Source: Lepidurus packardi (Eukaryota > Arthropoda > Branchiopoda > Notostraca > Triopsidae). Taken from it: a DNA stretch of 64,000 nucleotides. The stretch is taken from assembly GCA_023053545.1 (NCBI GenBank), contig JAKZAN010000005.1:6634001-6698000 (forward strand), written 5' to 3'. This document shows, in pieces, positions 1 to 10,577 of the stretch (position 1 is its first letter; the number at the start of each line of letters is the position of its first letter). A program made the position numbers and the translations under genes. Under the pieces are notes generated by a model. The model saw only the letters and a list, made by a program, of their open reading frames with translations. It was not told the origin of the DNA and did no database searches.

Positions 1-255
1 CTGTGTGGTACAAGCGAAGGGCCAAGCTGCCTGCGAAGACAGAAGTAACTTTAGTAACTTTAAGCGACTTGATTCGATAATATGTGTTTCCGCCCAATGA
101 AACTAGGCATGCTTCAGATAAGACTCTGCTCCAGACACCACTGTCCTATGAAGACTATGTGCGTTATTAAGAGCGACGGTATGGGAAGATGGTCTCCTGT
201 TTGTGTCCGTACGTAACGTTCTCGGTTATGAAACTACTTCTCTGTTTACTCTCGT

Positions 256-1726
256 ATGGCTTGTTGTCTCATTGTTCTATGTTTCATGGACTCGATGCCA
301 GCCTGTGTTGGTAAGCATTGCGGGGCAACGTGTGCGAATGTTCGCTGTCCTTGGGGCAAAGTCTGTGTCATCTCGAATGGGAAGGCTTCATGTGAAAAGA
401 AAAGTAAATCCTAGCTTGTCTATGCGTTCTATAATTTGAAACTCAAAAATTCGGTTTCTTTTCCCCTTCATAGCTGATATTAAATTGTTCCTGTGCGCAA
501 GAAAAAGCTGTCGTCGAGGTATGCGCTGTATTGTCAAAGAGAAGCCTGGGCCCAGAGGCTTCTTTATCGCCATCTGTATCAGTAAGTATTCGGTTTAACT
601 AAGTTTGGGTTTTTTTGGCAACTGCGACTTAACTCAGGAGTGTTCGCGCAATGCTTTCTTAAAGCTTTCTGAACCCTACTACTACTTGTCATTGTTCGAT
701 ACCTGGTTTCAAACAGATATTCGACCTGCACCTTGCACTCTCGATTGCGGACGTGGTTACATTTGCAAGAGGAGGCCAATCAGATGTCGTAGACCACCGT
801 GTAGAGAGGTTCCGACGTGCGTCGTAGATCGTAATTTTCATTACTGTTTCTCCCATAATGCTTATATTCCTAATATTGGTGTTTATAGCAAATTATGATC
901 CGTGCAAGTACCATAAGCCTTGCGCGAACGGCTTTAAATGCGTGTCGGTTCCCGACAAGAATTGTAAAGCCTTTAAAGATCAACGAGGACTTTTTTTTGA
1001 CGATTTTGAAGACGATAATGAAAATTTCAGCGATAAAGATGATTTATGCGATAGTGATGATTTAAGCGACTATAATCGACAGGAAACTAATTTAAGCGAG
1101 GATAACGGAGAAGAAACTGAACTCGGTATTTATCAAGATGAAAGAGCTAATGAAGATTTAAGTAGTTCTCTTCAAATATCTGATGAATTTGAACCTACAC
1201 GACTTGATCGTGATCGCGATCAAACCCACCGTCATCGTATTGAAGGGTGTCCTCCAGTAGCCGAATGTCAGCGCATTCGTAATTTTAAATATCGTACAAG
1301 ACTATTATAGTTCCTAATTTCTTATCGTAATTCTTTGTTGACCAGCCAATTATGATCCTTGCGATGCAACCACGTGTCCGAAGGATCATTACTGTGTAAC
1401 AGTGCCTGATCTGAAATGCGAACAAGGGAAGAATAGTCAAGAATCTTGTTCTGAAGAAAAGTGTCTTGAAGAAATTCTTATGAAGTCGAAGCCTAAATTT
1501 TGTCCTCGTATTGCAAAATGCATCCCAAAGAAGATTTGTAAGTTATCAGTTTATTTCAAATCTGTGTCATGTCACTATATAGTTCATTTGCGTAGGTCAC
1601 AAAAACCCTTGCCAACACACGAAGTGTAAACAGGGGCATAGCTGCCAAGTCCACAAAAAGAAATGCGAAGAGGACGACGAAAATTGTTGCAAGCACCATG
1701 CGGTTTGTGTTCGTTTTGATGACTAA
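256..1726 (+). CDS. Secreted cysteine-rich modular protein, cluster gene 1 (acidic insert)
   Basis: Six exons: 256-403, 474-581, 717-830, 889-1278, 1346-1537, 1596-1726. All introns are phase 1 with GT-AG ends, giving about 360 residues. The start at 256 gives a short hydrophobic leader (MACCLIVLCF) followed in the same exon by a follistatin/FOLN-like module (ATCANVRCPWGKVCVISNG). Exon 3 is a 'B' module (CTLDCGRGYICK...CREVPTCV) and exons 4-5 are 'A' modules starting NYDPC. Exon 4 is 390 bp instead of about 117 because a D/E/S-rich stretch of roughly 90 residues is inserted between two module cysteines. Exon 6 is the terminal module with a Cys-Cys pair, ending FDD-stop. The protein is probably extracellular; I do not recognise the family and no function can be assigned. 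An overlapping ATG at 228 also reads as a signal peptide, but in another frame that stops just after 310. Confidence 0.8.
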
Positions 1727-2433
1727 AAACGCACTGTCTCTGTTCGTGTTTAGAAAAAATAATAAGTTTGATTTTGACTGGGTGACTAAACTGGTTTTAT
1801 TTGCGGGGTGTGTATATTAGCTAAATGCTGTACGTCATTATACGTTATATTATTACATAGTTTAGACGGGGCATACGTTAAACTTTACTGCTTGAATCAA
1901 AGAACTTCTGTAGGTCGGAAACGGCGACCTTTACAGTGAAGAAGCATAATATGCTGATGTTGTATACAAAAGTGAGGTTACGTGAGGTGACATTTGGCAA
2001 AAATTATGCTATAGGATACAAATCGTGCCGGAAGAAACTTGAGACGCGTTAAAATTGCTGTATGCCTAAGCATGGGTAGGTCTGTCTAATCTTATCAGCG
2101 GAACACAACATTTGTAGCAAGGTTTGGTGCAGCAGAGTTTGTCTCTTGTTTTTACTAAAAGCTGTATTAAAACTTCACATGGTTTACATGTGTACATACA
2201 TATTTTTCTTATTTTTTTTCTATATTGTATTATTTTTGAAAGACCTTCCAAACATGACTTGTTGGCGTTGCAAAGTATTTCGCATACCTTTCAACTTATC
2301 GTATGACACTTGCGCATTCATGTGTCGCTGCTTCGTGATAAAAAGCTCGTCAAACTTCTACCTCCAGTACATCCGTTCTCTTGGCTGCTTCAATAGTACA
2401 TATATCTTTAGTAGTCCATAGAATCCTTATACA
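1727..2433. other. Spacer between cluster genes 1 and 2
   Basis: AT-rich spacer. It should contain the 3' end of gene 1 and the promoter of gene 2. I see no canonical AATAAA or TATA box close to either gene, and no coding module. Confidence 0.6.
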
Positions 2434-4030
2434 ATGAAGCCTTATACAACGAAGACGGCGACCCAAATTGTGTGCCTTTGGGTTATAATCATTGGTGTGG
2501 TAATTGCCTCCGAAGAAAAGACATTGGACGAGGAACCTGGTTGGACTTTAGCTTCCCAATCCATTTAACTTACAATTCATTTTAAAATTTCTTATTAGAA
2601 GAGAAATCCCTCGGACTGCTTCCTATAAATCCCGGCATGGCTCCCACCTGTGATAACTTTGCTTGTCCCCGTACACATGTTTGTAGGCTGCGAACCGTTT
2701 ACTGTATTAGAGCACCTTGCCCACCACAGCCCGAATGCGTAAAATATGGTACGTGAGTTACAAAGAAGTTAAGGTGATGAGCATTATTATAAATTACAAT
2801 TTGAAGCGTTTAACATCAATAAAATTATTTAATTATATAATACAATATTCGCTACACATGTTGTGCTAATCTTGAATCTTTCGGTTACATAGATGACCTA
2901 CGAGAAGAACTGTGCACAGAAGCTGGCTGTACCTCGGGTCCGGAATGCATTTTGAGTTATGTATCACCTGGATATTGGTATGCAAAATGTAAGTATCTCT
3001 TTATTAAAGGTGAATACTTCAACAACTTCGTAGTAATCTTGAACAGATCAATTGTAATACTTTTATATTGCTAAACTCCTGGAGTTAAATCATTGGTTGA
3101 AACACCCCCTTTAATTTTGAGGTCTGTAACAAAAAATAATCGATAGGCAACGGAGAATGCAATTTGGTTTGCAAACCGGGCGAAAAGTGCGTTGTAGTTG
3201 GCTTCCCTTCCAACTACCAATGCATCCCTGATCGTGAGTTCATCCTATCTTTTATGTATACCGTTTGGAAATTTTCTTGCAAAGCTTACTCCAATTAGCC
3301 AACTACGATGCTTGCCAAAATGTACCCTGTAGTTCCGGTTTCGCATGCCAACAGGTACAGGAAACCCGTTGCGAAGGCACTCGCTGTGGTAGTCCCAAGC
3401 CACGCTGCCGTCCCATTGGTAAGAAGAACTTTCTATCAAGAGATGACCTGGAATGTGAATCATGGGTTCCCACTTAGCTAACTACGACCCCTGCGAGTCG
3501 ATGGTTTGCCCTGATGGAGAAGAATGTATTGCCGTACGTCGCCGTCCTTGCGGGTACAGTTACGATTCGAAATGTCCTCGTGTAGCTAAATGCATTCCTA
3601 TTTGTAAGCCAAACTAAAATGAAAAAGATGGAGAATTATCCAATTCTATAATTAGGGAACAAATTAGGGATCCAAATGAACAAACCTTGTCATTTGGTCG
3701 ACTGTCGACGTGGTACGTATTGCGTTGAGGTTCGTAATCCTTATTGCAGTTGCGGTACGGAAAACTGCCGCATTGCTAAATGCGTACCCAACAGATGTAA
3801 GTTACAAGATCATTTTTACGCATGTGTTTGAACTTTTTATTAACTTAACGAAATCTAACCCAGGTCAAAAATATACTTGCGACAACAAAGTATGCCCACC
3901 TGGCAATTACTGCGACATGGGAGAAAATCCGCATTGTTCACTGTCTAACAGAAGATGCTGTCCTGAAATTGCTACATGTATAAGCGGGGATGCGATGATT
4001 ATGTCAGAAAATCAAATGTCTTTTCCGTAG
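2434..4030 (+). CDS. Secreted cysteine-rich modular protein, cluster gene 2
   Basis: Eight exons: 2434-2539, 2599-2748, 2893-2988, 3147-3233, 3299-3418, 3478-3603, 3656-3796, 3864-4030. All junctions are phase 1, giving about 330 residues. Exon 1 encodes a hydrophobic leader (IVCLWVIIIGVVIAS). Its donor (CCTG/GTTGGA) is weak and is the least certain junction. Exon 2 is a B module with CIRAPCPPQPEC. Exons 3 and 4 are divergent short modules. Exons 5-7 are A modules (NYDACQNVPC, NYDPCESMVC, NKPCHLVDC). Exon 8 is the terminal module with the Cys-Cys pair (RRCCPEIATC) and a short hydrophilic tail to the TAG. Exon 7 has two in-frame acceptors 12 bases apart (3656 or 3668), so a four-residue splice variant is possible. 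Predicted secreted; family not recognised, function unknown. Confidence 0.78.
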
Positions 4031-4379
4031 TAATACCTGGCTTCTAAAGCAGGTCTCTATTGGGTAATACAGAACCTTGGCGAACACTACTTAGTTTCCT
4101 GTACTGCGTAATAGTTATAAACTTTGAGTTGCACGTGTTTTGCTGACAACATATTACGTTGGCATTACGGACCTTAAAATTCGTTGCTTATCACATCCTG
4201 TCACGTTCTCGACCTTCGGGATTTTTGTTAATCGTCAAACTTAGGTAAATAAGTGAATTAGCCGGACGGATGTCGCGGTTGATCGTACACTTTAGAAGAC
4301 TTCATAACGCGTACATGTTTGGAAGTCATTTGCAGTTTGGTTGTGTTCTTATGTGGTTATCGAAGTTACTTATCAGACC
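4031..4379. other. Spacer between cluster genes 2 and 3
   Basis: About 350 bases between the stop of gene 2 and the start of gene 3. No module-like exon and no clear TATA box were seen. It must hold the gene 2 polyadenylation site and the gene 3 promoter. Confidence 0.6.
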
Positions 4380-5542
4380 ATGCAGTGCAAGCCAATCCAG
4401 TTTATCGCCCTTTGGATAGCCGTGAATTGCTTTAAGGGTAAATGAAACCCAAAAGATAACTGATAATCTAGCAGCTAGCTAATACCCTTCCTAATTAAAA
4501 AAGTGATCCAATTTATATCCCTTTAGATTTAAGTGCAACGTCTAATTGTATCCCAGAATGCAAGGTTGGCACAACATGCACCAAAAAAGCCGGATTTGAC
4601 AAAACAGCTCGGTTTTCCTCCAACGGAATTTGCGTTCTGGATCGTAAGCAGAATTCTTAAAATTGTTAAAATCTCTAGCAATTTCTTAAAATTAAATATA
4701 AATAATGCTTGGTAGGGAGTTATAATCCTTGTGCAGCGGTACGTTGCATGGGACGTTGCGAATCTGTGCCTGATATGGACTGCATTGAAGAACCCTGTCC
4801 TCCAATTGCGCAATGCAAACCTAGAAGTAAGTCTATGCTTTCATATATTATATTATTCCTATTCTGTTATACTCTCTTAGTTGATTATAATATGTATGTG
4901 TGTTGATATATGTGAGTTATAAGATATATATCTAGTCGATAATTTGTGAAACTGGTACTCTTGTGTACAACTACCAATTCACCCAGACATGGGTGTCAAA
5001 AAAGCTTTTGTGCTAAAACTAACGAGCTACTAGGTCCCAGTAATCAGTCTGCCTTGGTTGAATGCCGAAGAGGCTATTATTGCCAAAATGTTCGAAATCC
5101 TTTCTGCCGCTCAAAATGTCGAAAATGTCGTCAAGCTAAATGCGTCTCAGTGAGGTGTACGTGAACAACTTTCACAATTGAGGGAAAAACAAGGCGTCCA
5201 AGACTAAATAAACCAATTTCAATAGGCCCTCGTAATCCGTGCAGCTACATGAGCAGCAAACCAAGATATTCTTGCGTCGTAATGTGCAACAACATGTGCT
5301 CGATTTCAAGCCGTAACTGCTGTAGTCGTAGACCAAAGTGTTCGTTTATATATTCGAAGAATGGGCTTTTCACCTTTTTTGTTGGCTTGGATTGTTTTGA
5401 TCATGTGGCACCCCGGGGACTTTTTTTGGGGGGTTTATCCCAGTTTAGGCTTTTGACTTTGTCACGTAGTATTTTTTGCTATGTGTTTCCCCATGTGGAA
5501 ACAATGAACCTCGCATCTCATTACCCTTTTCTTGGTAAATAA
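4380..5542 (+). CDS. Secreted cysteine-rich modular protein, cluster gene 3
   Basis: Five exons: 4380-4437, 4527-4643, 4716-4826, 5034-5156, 5226-5542. All introns are phase 1, giving about 241 residues. Exon 1 is a leader (MQCKPIQFIALWIAVNCFKG) whose donor falls after a glycine codon, as in cluster gene 4. Exon 2 is a B-like module, and exon 3 is an A module (SYNPCAAVRC...PCPPIAQC). Exon 4 is an A-type module in which the usual NPC is replaced by NQS and an extra cysteine appears in the middle. Exon 5 carries the terminal Cys-Cys signature (NCCSRRPKC), followed by an unusually long hydrophobic tail of about 65 residues to the TAA at 5540. That tail has no counterpart in the paralogs, so it may be read-through into former 3' UTR or an unrecognised splice. 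Predicted secreted, function unknown. Confidence 0.75.
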
Positions 5543-5603
5543 TAACCCGGGGCCAGTGTCCAGTCTTTTGGTCCTCACCGTTACGATTTCCCGAATGCTG
5601 CAG

Positions 5604-5610
5604 TATATAA
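5604..5610 (+). promoter_or_regulatory. TATA box for cluster gene 4
   Basis: TATATAA lies in a GC-richer stretch about 60 bases after the gene 3 stop and about 240 bases before the gene 4 ATG. Start of transcription would be expected near 5635, where a TCACTT initiator-like sequence occurs. Motif seen directly; use as a promoter is inferred. Confidence 0.55.
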
Positions 5611-5847
5611 GACGATCCTGGAGTGACTTGACGCGTCTTCACTTCCCTCCTGCTAGCTGCCAGTTGAGTTTAGCAGGCGTTTCACAGGCTTACCAAGTCC
5701 ACAACTGGGCTGTTTACGCTTATCAACTCGAGTGATGCGTCCTAGCCACTCCAACAGGTTACGTACAGTGCAGTACAGGTGAACAAGAGTGGCTATTATA
5801 TCTAACGAAGAGTACCTCTGATTTACGTGGCAAAAGCTGAGTTTGCA

Positions 5848-8304
5848 ATGAATTTCACGTGGGCATCCTTGCTTATAGCTTTTTGGATTGGGGCGTGTGT
5901 GATCGGAACGGCTCAGGGTAAATGTCCTTTCGACTGACGAGTTTATTTTTTTCCATTTTTTTTTTCAACGCATGGTATTGGCTTTACCGGTTCTTTCTGC
6001 TAATGTCTAACCGGAATTTCCTGCAACAGGTGCGACTGCAAAACCCAAAGTTTGTAGCCCGGACTGTGGAACAGGCTACAAATGCGTCTTTGTAGCAATT
6101 AACTGTTTCACCATTCCTTGTCCTGACGCTCCTGGCAAGTACCAATGTGTTGTGGATCGTAAGTCACTTGGGCTACAAACGTGTATACTTCCACTTTATT
6201 TTTATGCAAATTTTTTGTTATGGGTAATAGGAGACTACAATCCTTGCATTACGGTAAAATGCCGATCAGGTACACATTGTGAAGCTGTACCTAACAGTTC
6301 ATGTACCAACAAAGAATGCCCACCTATCGGCCGATGCGTTGCAGACGGTAGTATTTCATCCCAGCTCAGTTTGCCTCTAATTAACTTAACAAAATCTATG
6401 GACGTAGTTTCGACAGTATGCGACCTACAATGCGACAGAGGCTACAAATGTGAATTGCAAGTTGTCAACTGTATCCGTGCTCCTTGCCCTCCAATCAAAC
6501 GATGCGTATTGGATCGTAAGTTAAATTAAGACAACTTTCCCGCTTTCCTCCTTTTCAAAATGCCATGATTTGCTTCAAGCCTTGTTCCATTTTGCTAAAC
6601 ACAGACTGCGAACCAAAGCACGATTATGTATTAAAATGTCCGTCGGTAGTCCAGTGTTTCCAAAACGGAATGATTTAATAACATTTAATCATTTCAAACC
6701 GGCTTACCGGCTTGGTAATCTCTGAGGAATTCCTATTAGCGTACAACTTGAATTGTAAATTTCTATAGATACGTTATCTCAAGTAGCTAGTTGCCTTGAA
6801 TTTCCTTGTATACTATCGCCCAAGAATGCGTTGTAGAGTCATTTTTGAACAAACTTGTATCTTTTGAAACCCTATTTACGTAAAATAAACTTGGTTAGCG
6901 GACTTCAATCCATGCGCTACTGTAAGATGTCGGGGAGGAACCCATTGCCAATCTGTACCTAACGAAGAATGCACAAGTCCTTGCCCACCTACTGCCAAAT
7001 GTGTTCCAGATAGTACGATTTAATGTAAACAACCCCATGCGCTGAAAATAAAAGATAATTTTCTACAATAGGTCCAGTTTGCAACCCGGACTGTAAAATC
7101 GGCTATAAATGCGAATTGCGTCCAGTAGTTTGCAAACGGGCTCCGTGTCCTCCCGTTCCACAATGCGTTGTACATGGTAAGCCGCTCCGAAACTCTTAAA
7201 TAGTTGCTATTTGTATTTTTATTTTTTGCTAAATAAGTAAAATCCTTGCTCCCTTGAAAGTGTGCCTTGATAAAATATATGTTTAATTTGAATTCATTGT
7301 AATAGAATCCCAACTTTGCCCATTGGAATGTGAAACAGGCTACAAATGCGAACTGAAACAAGTTCAATGTATTCGTGCCCCATGTCCTCCTATCCCCCAG
7401 TGCACTGTGGATCGTAAGCCAATTTAACGGTCCGACTTTATTAGAATTTTCTTTTTAAACATCCAAATTAATTAGCGGAGTATAATCCTTGCGCTGCAGC
7501 ATTATGCCAGTCAGGCACTCGCTGCGAAGCTGTTCCTGACCTAGGTTGCACTGCAAAGCCGTGTCTCCCAATCGCCCAATGCATTCCAATCAGTATAATT
7601 TGATGTGATTATCGTCGCTCGATCATCTCTAACTCAATTACTCTAACAGATTCACAAGTTTGTAACCTAGCTTGTGCCAAAGGCTATAAATGCCATTTGG
7701 AAGAAGTTCAATGTATCCGGGCCCCTTGTCCTCGCATCCCACAATGCGTCGTCGATCGTAAGCCACTCATGACTTCTATTCACTAGTTAAACACGAAATT
7801 CATTCTAGCGAACTACAATCCTTGCGCGGTAGTTAGATGCCGATCAGGTACCCATTGCGAGTCTGCTCCTAATGAAGAATGTACTCTTGAACCATGTCCA
7901 CTGGTTGCGAGTTGCGTTCCAAAGAGTACGATTTTTTAGTAGTGTTTTTTTTTATTTTATTGGTGTTAACGGAAACCGATTTTCAATTATCAGAGGAAAA
8001 CCCTTGTAACTTGATCGACTGTAAAGAAGGCTTTAAATGCATCGAAGTTCCTAACCCACGTTGCAAGGGAGGAGGAACCATTGGACAATGTGCACCACTT
8101 TATTGTAAAATAACGAATTCTATTTTGTTCCACGCAGTAAAACTAACCAGCTCTGATTTAATAGGCGAACCCAATCCCTGCCTTTACACCAAATGTCCTG
8201 GCGACTCTTACTGTGTTGTAGTCGATAAGCTCGACTATCCTGCCTGCTTGTCTGACACGGAATGCTGTCCTGTACAAGGCGACTGTCGCAGAATTAAGGG
8301 CTGA
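5848..8304 (+). CDS. Secreted cysteine-rich modular protein, cluster gene 4 (ten-plus modules)
   Basis: Twelve exons: 5848-5917, 6030-6158, 6231-6347, 6408-6515, 6899-7012, 7072-7176, 7306-7413, 7476-7592, 7650-7757, 7809-7925, 7994-8104, 8165-8304. All are phase 1, giving about 447 residues. The leader is MNFTWASLLIAFWIGACVIG. 'A' modules (about 117 bp: YNPC, VRCRSGTHCE, PCPP, C) and 'B' modules (about 108 bp: VC, C, GYKCEL, CIRAPCPP, QCVVD) follow in the order B-A-B-A-B-B-A-B-A-A and a terminal Cys-Cys module (ECCPVQGDC). Introns also fall into two classes: A exons end in GTAC/GTAT/GTAG donors and B exons in GTAAG, which points to duplication of exon pairs. An optional terminal exon lies at 6605-6678. 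The protein is predicted secreted with six cysteines per module. I do not recognise the family; a protease-inhibitor or matrix/venom-type role would be only a guess. Confidence 0.82.
6605..6678 (+). other. Possible alternative terminal exon of cluster gene 4
   Basis: After a good acceptor (ACACAG) the phase-1 frame reads HCEPKHDYVLKC...FQNGMI and then a TAA at 6676. Used as a last exon it would give a short isoform with two and a half modules. Skipped, the exon at 6408-6515 joins 6899-7012 in phase. It may instead be a decayed module exon. Confidence 0.4.
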
Positions 8305-8367
8305 AAAATCTGCCCTAATTTCAGTCGAATCGACAGCGATTTTATAGGAGAGGATAATTTACGTTTT

Positions 8368-8420
8368 GAGTTATTTAAATGAGTTATTTAAACGGATTAT
8401 TTGAGGTATTTAAACGGATA
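8368..8420. repeat. Short imperfect tandem repeat
   Basis: About four imperfect copies of a unit like GAGTTATTTAAAC sit just downstream of cluster gene 4 and before the decayed module exons. Confidence 0.6.
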
Positions 8421-8775
8421 TAATCTTTGCGAAAAAGTAACTTGCCCCAATAGATTTCACTGCAAGTCTGTGCCTAATAAAAAACATGCCAAGGTCTTTG
8501 TCCATTAATTGCCAAGTGCGCTTCAGGTAGTGCGATTTGTAGAACTAACTCCCACAAAGCCGTCTTTAACTGAAGTATGTAATGCTACTGAAGCAGATCC
8601 GATCGACGTTGTTTTTTAACCCGGACTGTGGAATCGGCTAAAAATGCGGTGATTACACTCATTCCATTGTAGATCGTAAGCTACTCCACCACACCGTGCA
8701 TAGTTTTACTAAGTTTATTTAACTCGAAATGATTAGCGGATTATGGTCCTTGCGCCCCAGCAATAGGCCAACTGT
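8415..8775 (+). pseudogene. Decayed A-B-A module exons downstream of cluster gene 4
   Basis: Three relics keep the order and boundaries of working exons. Near 8415-8527 an A-type relic reads GYNLCEKVTCPNRFHC but then loses its frame and the second half of its cysteines. Near 8620-8676 a B-type relic (start like PDCGIG) has a stop where GYKC should be and still ends in the GTAAG donor. Near 8734-8775 an A-type relic keeps TTAG and a sequence like DYGPCAP and then decays. They show that the array was once longer. Confidence 0.65.
8476..8481 (+). terminator. Candidate polyadenylation signal of cluster gene 4
   Basis: AATAAA lies 172 bases after the gene 4 stop, inside the first decayed module exon. 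It is the only canonical signal seen close to the stop. Confidence 0.4.
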
Positions 8776-10577
8776 GAACTCATTTGTTCGTGAACCTAGT
8801 TTTAGTCTACGCTTTTTCGTTAAATCGCCCTATTCAATCATACTGTTCTGAATTGAAAACCGTCCTTATCTTACATGCAATGTACGTACAGTACTTTTTC
8901 CTAAAAAGGCAACTCTCGTCACGTCGTCGAGGCTGCAAATCTTCCTAAACTTCCTTCAATCCTTATTTATTGTGCAGTAGTAAAATCGTGTTTTATTTGT
9001 ATTCCAGTAAATATTTGTGTTAAGATTTGTATTCCAGTGTTGTATGGATGGCGTGTACAGTACAGTTCCTTGGGCAAGTGTATAACATCTCTTCAAGGTT
9101 AGGGTCAGCCAAGACCAGAGTAATTAAAGCTTTAGCTCTAGCTCCAAGGGGAATTGCGGTATGCTAAAGAGCATGACAAAGGGTTCAATTAATTAATTGG
9201 CATGCTTGGCTTGACCTTTGTTGTCGGATTTGCTGAAGCCAACCAACGAGCCAAAAGCTGCACCCAAATGTACAGCGGTGGTCAGTTCCTATTGTTGAGA
9301 TCCTTAAAAGTCGACAGTTAACACACAAGGTTAGTGGGTTTTGATGTTTGCTTGTGGAAGGCTATTATGAGCGGAGGACGTATACAGTCCCAGAATCCTG
9401 TTTAGTCGTAATGAAAATTGGTATGCATTTATCTACTTGCGGCAACTCCCCATTCGCATTTTCCTTGCGTAATCCCGTTTTTTGCTTCTATTTTTTTACG
9501 GCGGGGGACGACGTGGACTGTCATGTATCTACTGTGTCGTCCGTCCGTTTGCCAAATGCCACCCAGCAAGTTCTAAAGCTTTCGAGTGGTCCGTATGGTC
9601 CCGTCAGCAAAGGGAAGAACGAAGTTTAGCGAGACACAAGGTCTGAAAGCTCGCCTTCCGCCTATTATCTTTTAACTCATCTCTCGCATTTATAAAAGAA
9701 GGAGAGACCCCTCTTCGCGAAGCAGTGGGATTGAAAAGTGGCGTGACGGCATATTACAAGACAGGCAAAGGCGAAGCTAGAGCTATCATAGAATACACCC
9801 GAGTCTTCTTTTCTTTCTTCATTCTGTCAGACAGGAAACAATGTGCAAACCGACATTTCGGGTCGGGTCGGTTAAAAAGGGGTTTGTATTATCTCCTGCT
9901 TTTTTTGTAGACAAGCTATTGGTGTTTCCATACTCCTTATGTGAGCAAGCCAGTTAATAACTTTTGGCAGTAGTATCCATTTATTTATATCTGCAGAAAA
10001 CTTACAGCAAACACTCCTCTGTCCCAATTCTCTGTCCCATTTCTCGTTTTTGTAATCTTATGCCCCAGTTTTTATTACAACGTTCAGCAGTCGAAGGTCC
10101 TGTTTTCGTGTATTTCCCCATAATTTGAAGTAAAGCCTGCATCCTGGCTAATTCGTCAGAACCCGCTGGCTTCTTACTCAATTTATTCAATATTACATGG
10201 GCGATGGTCGCGCGTTTTATTGAGGCTGATGGAAATTCTGCTAAGATAAAGCACGTTAGCAGAGAGGTCTTCTTGGTGGCCTGGTCAGCATTGCATAAGC
10301 TCGACTGCCATTTTTATGACTTGCCACCGCACACATTCCTGGCCGGGTGCTAACATGTCTCTCAAAGTTGTAGTTCCACGTCCTCGACTGAAAAACGGAG
10401 TGTACCACGTCCTAGGTCTCAGGGCAGGAAAGTCTATGTCAGTCGACGGGTGCTAGAAACGTGGGCACGAAAGTAAAATGTGGCTTTGATAAGCTTTTGC
10501 CCTTTTTATTCGTGTTTTGCTAGAATTAAATGCACATAGCAGAGCAGTGCTGGGTAGTCAAATGCTTGTCATCGTAT

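Noticed and set aside
203-439. Open frame of 78 codons overlapping the first exon of gene 1
   Set aside because: It is a shadow frame; the conserved cysteine module is read in the frame starting at 256.
4946-5033. In-frame extension upstream of gene 3 exon 4
   Set aside because: It opens with GTG rather than ATG and is preceded by a stop with no acceptor; the acceptor at 5031-5033 has a good branch-like GCTAAAACTAAC before it.
256-8304. One single gene spanning the whole cysteine-rich cluster
   Set aside because: Each of four units has its own leader exon and a terminal Cys-Cys exon with a stop, and a TATA box lies between units 3 and 4.
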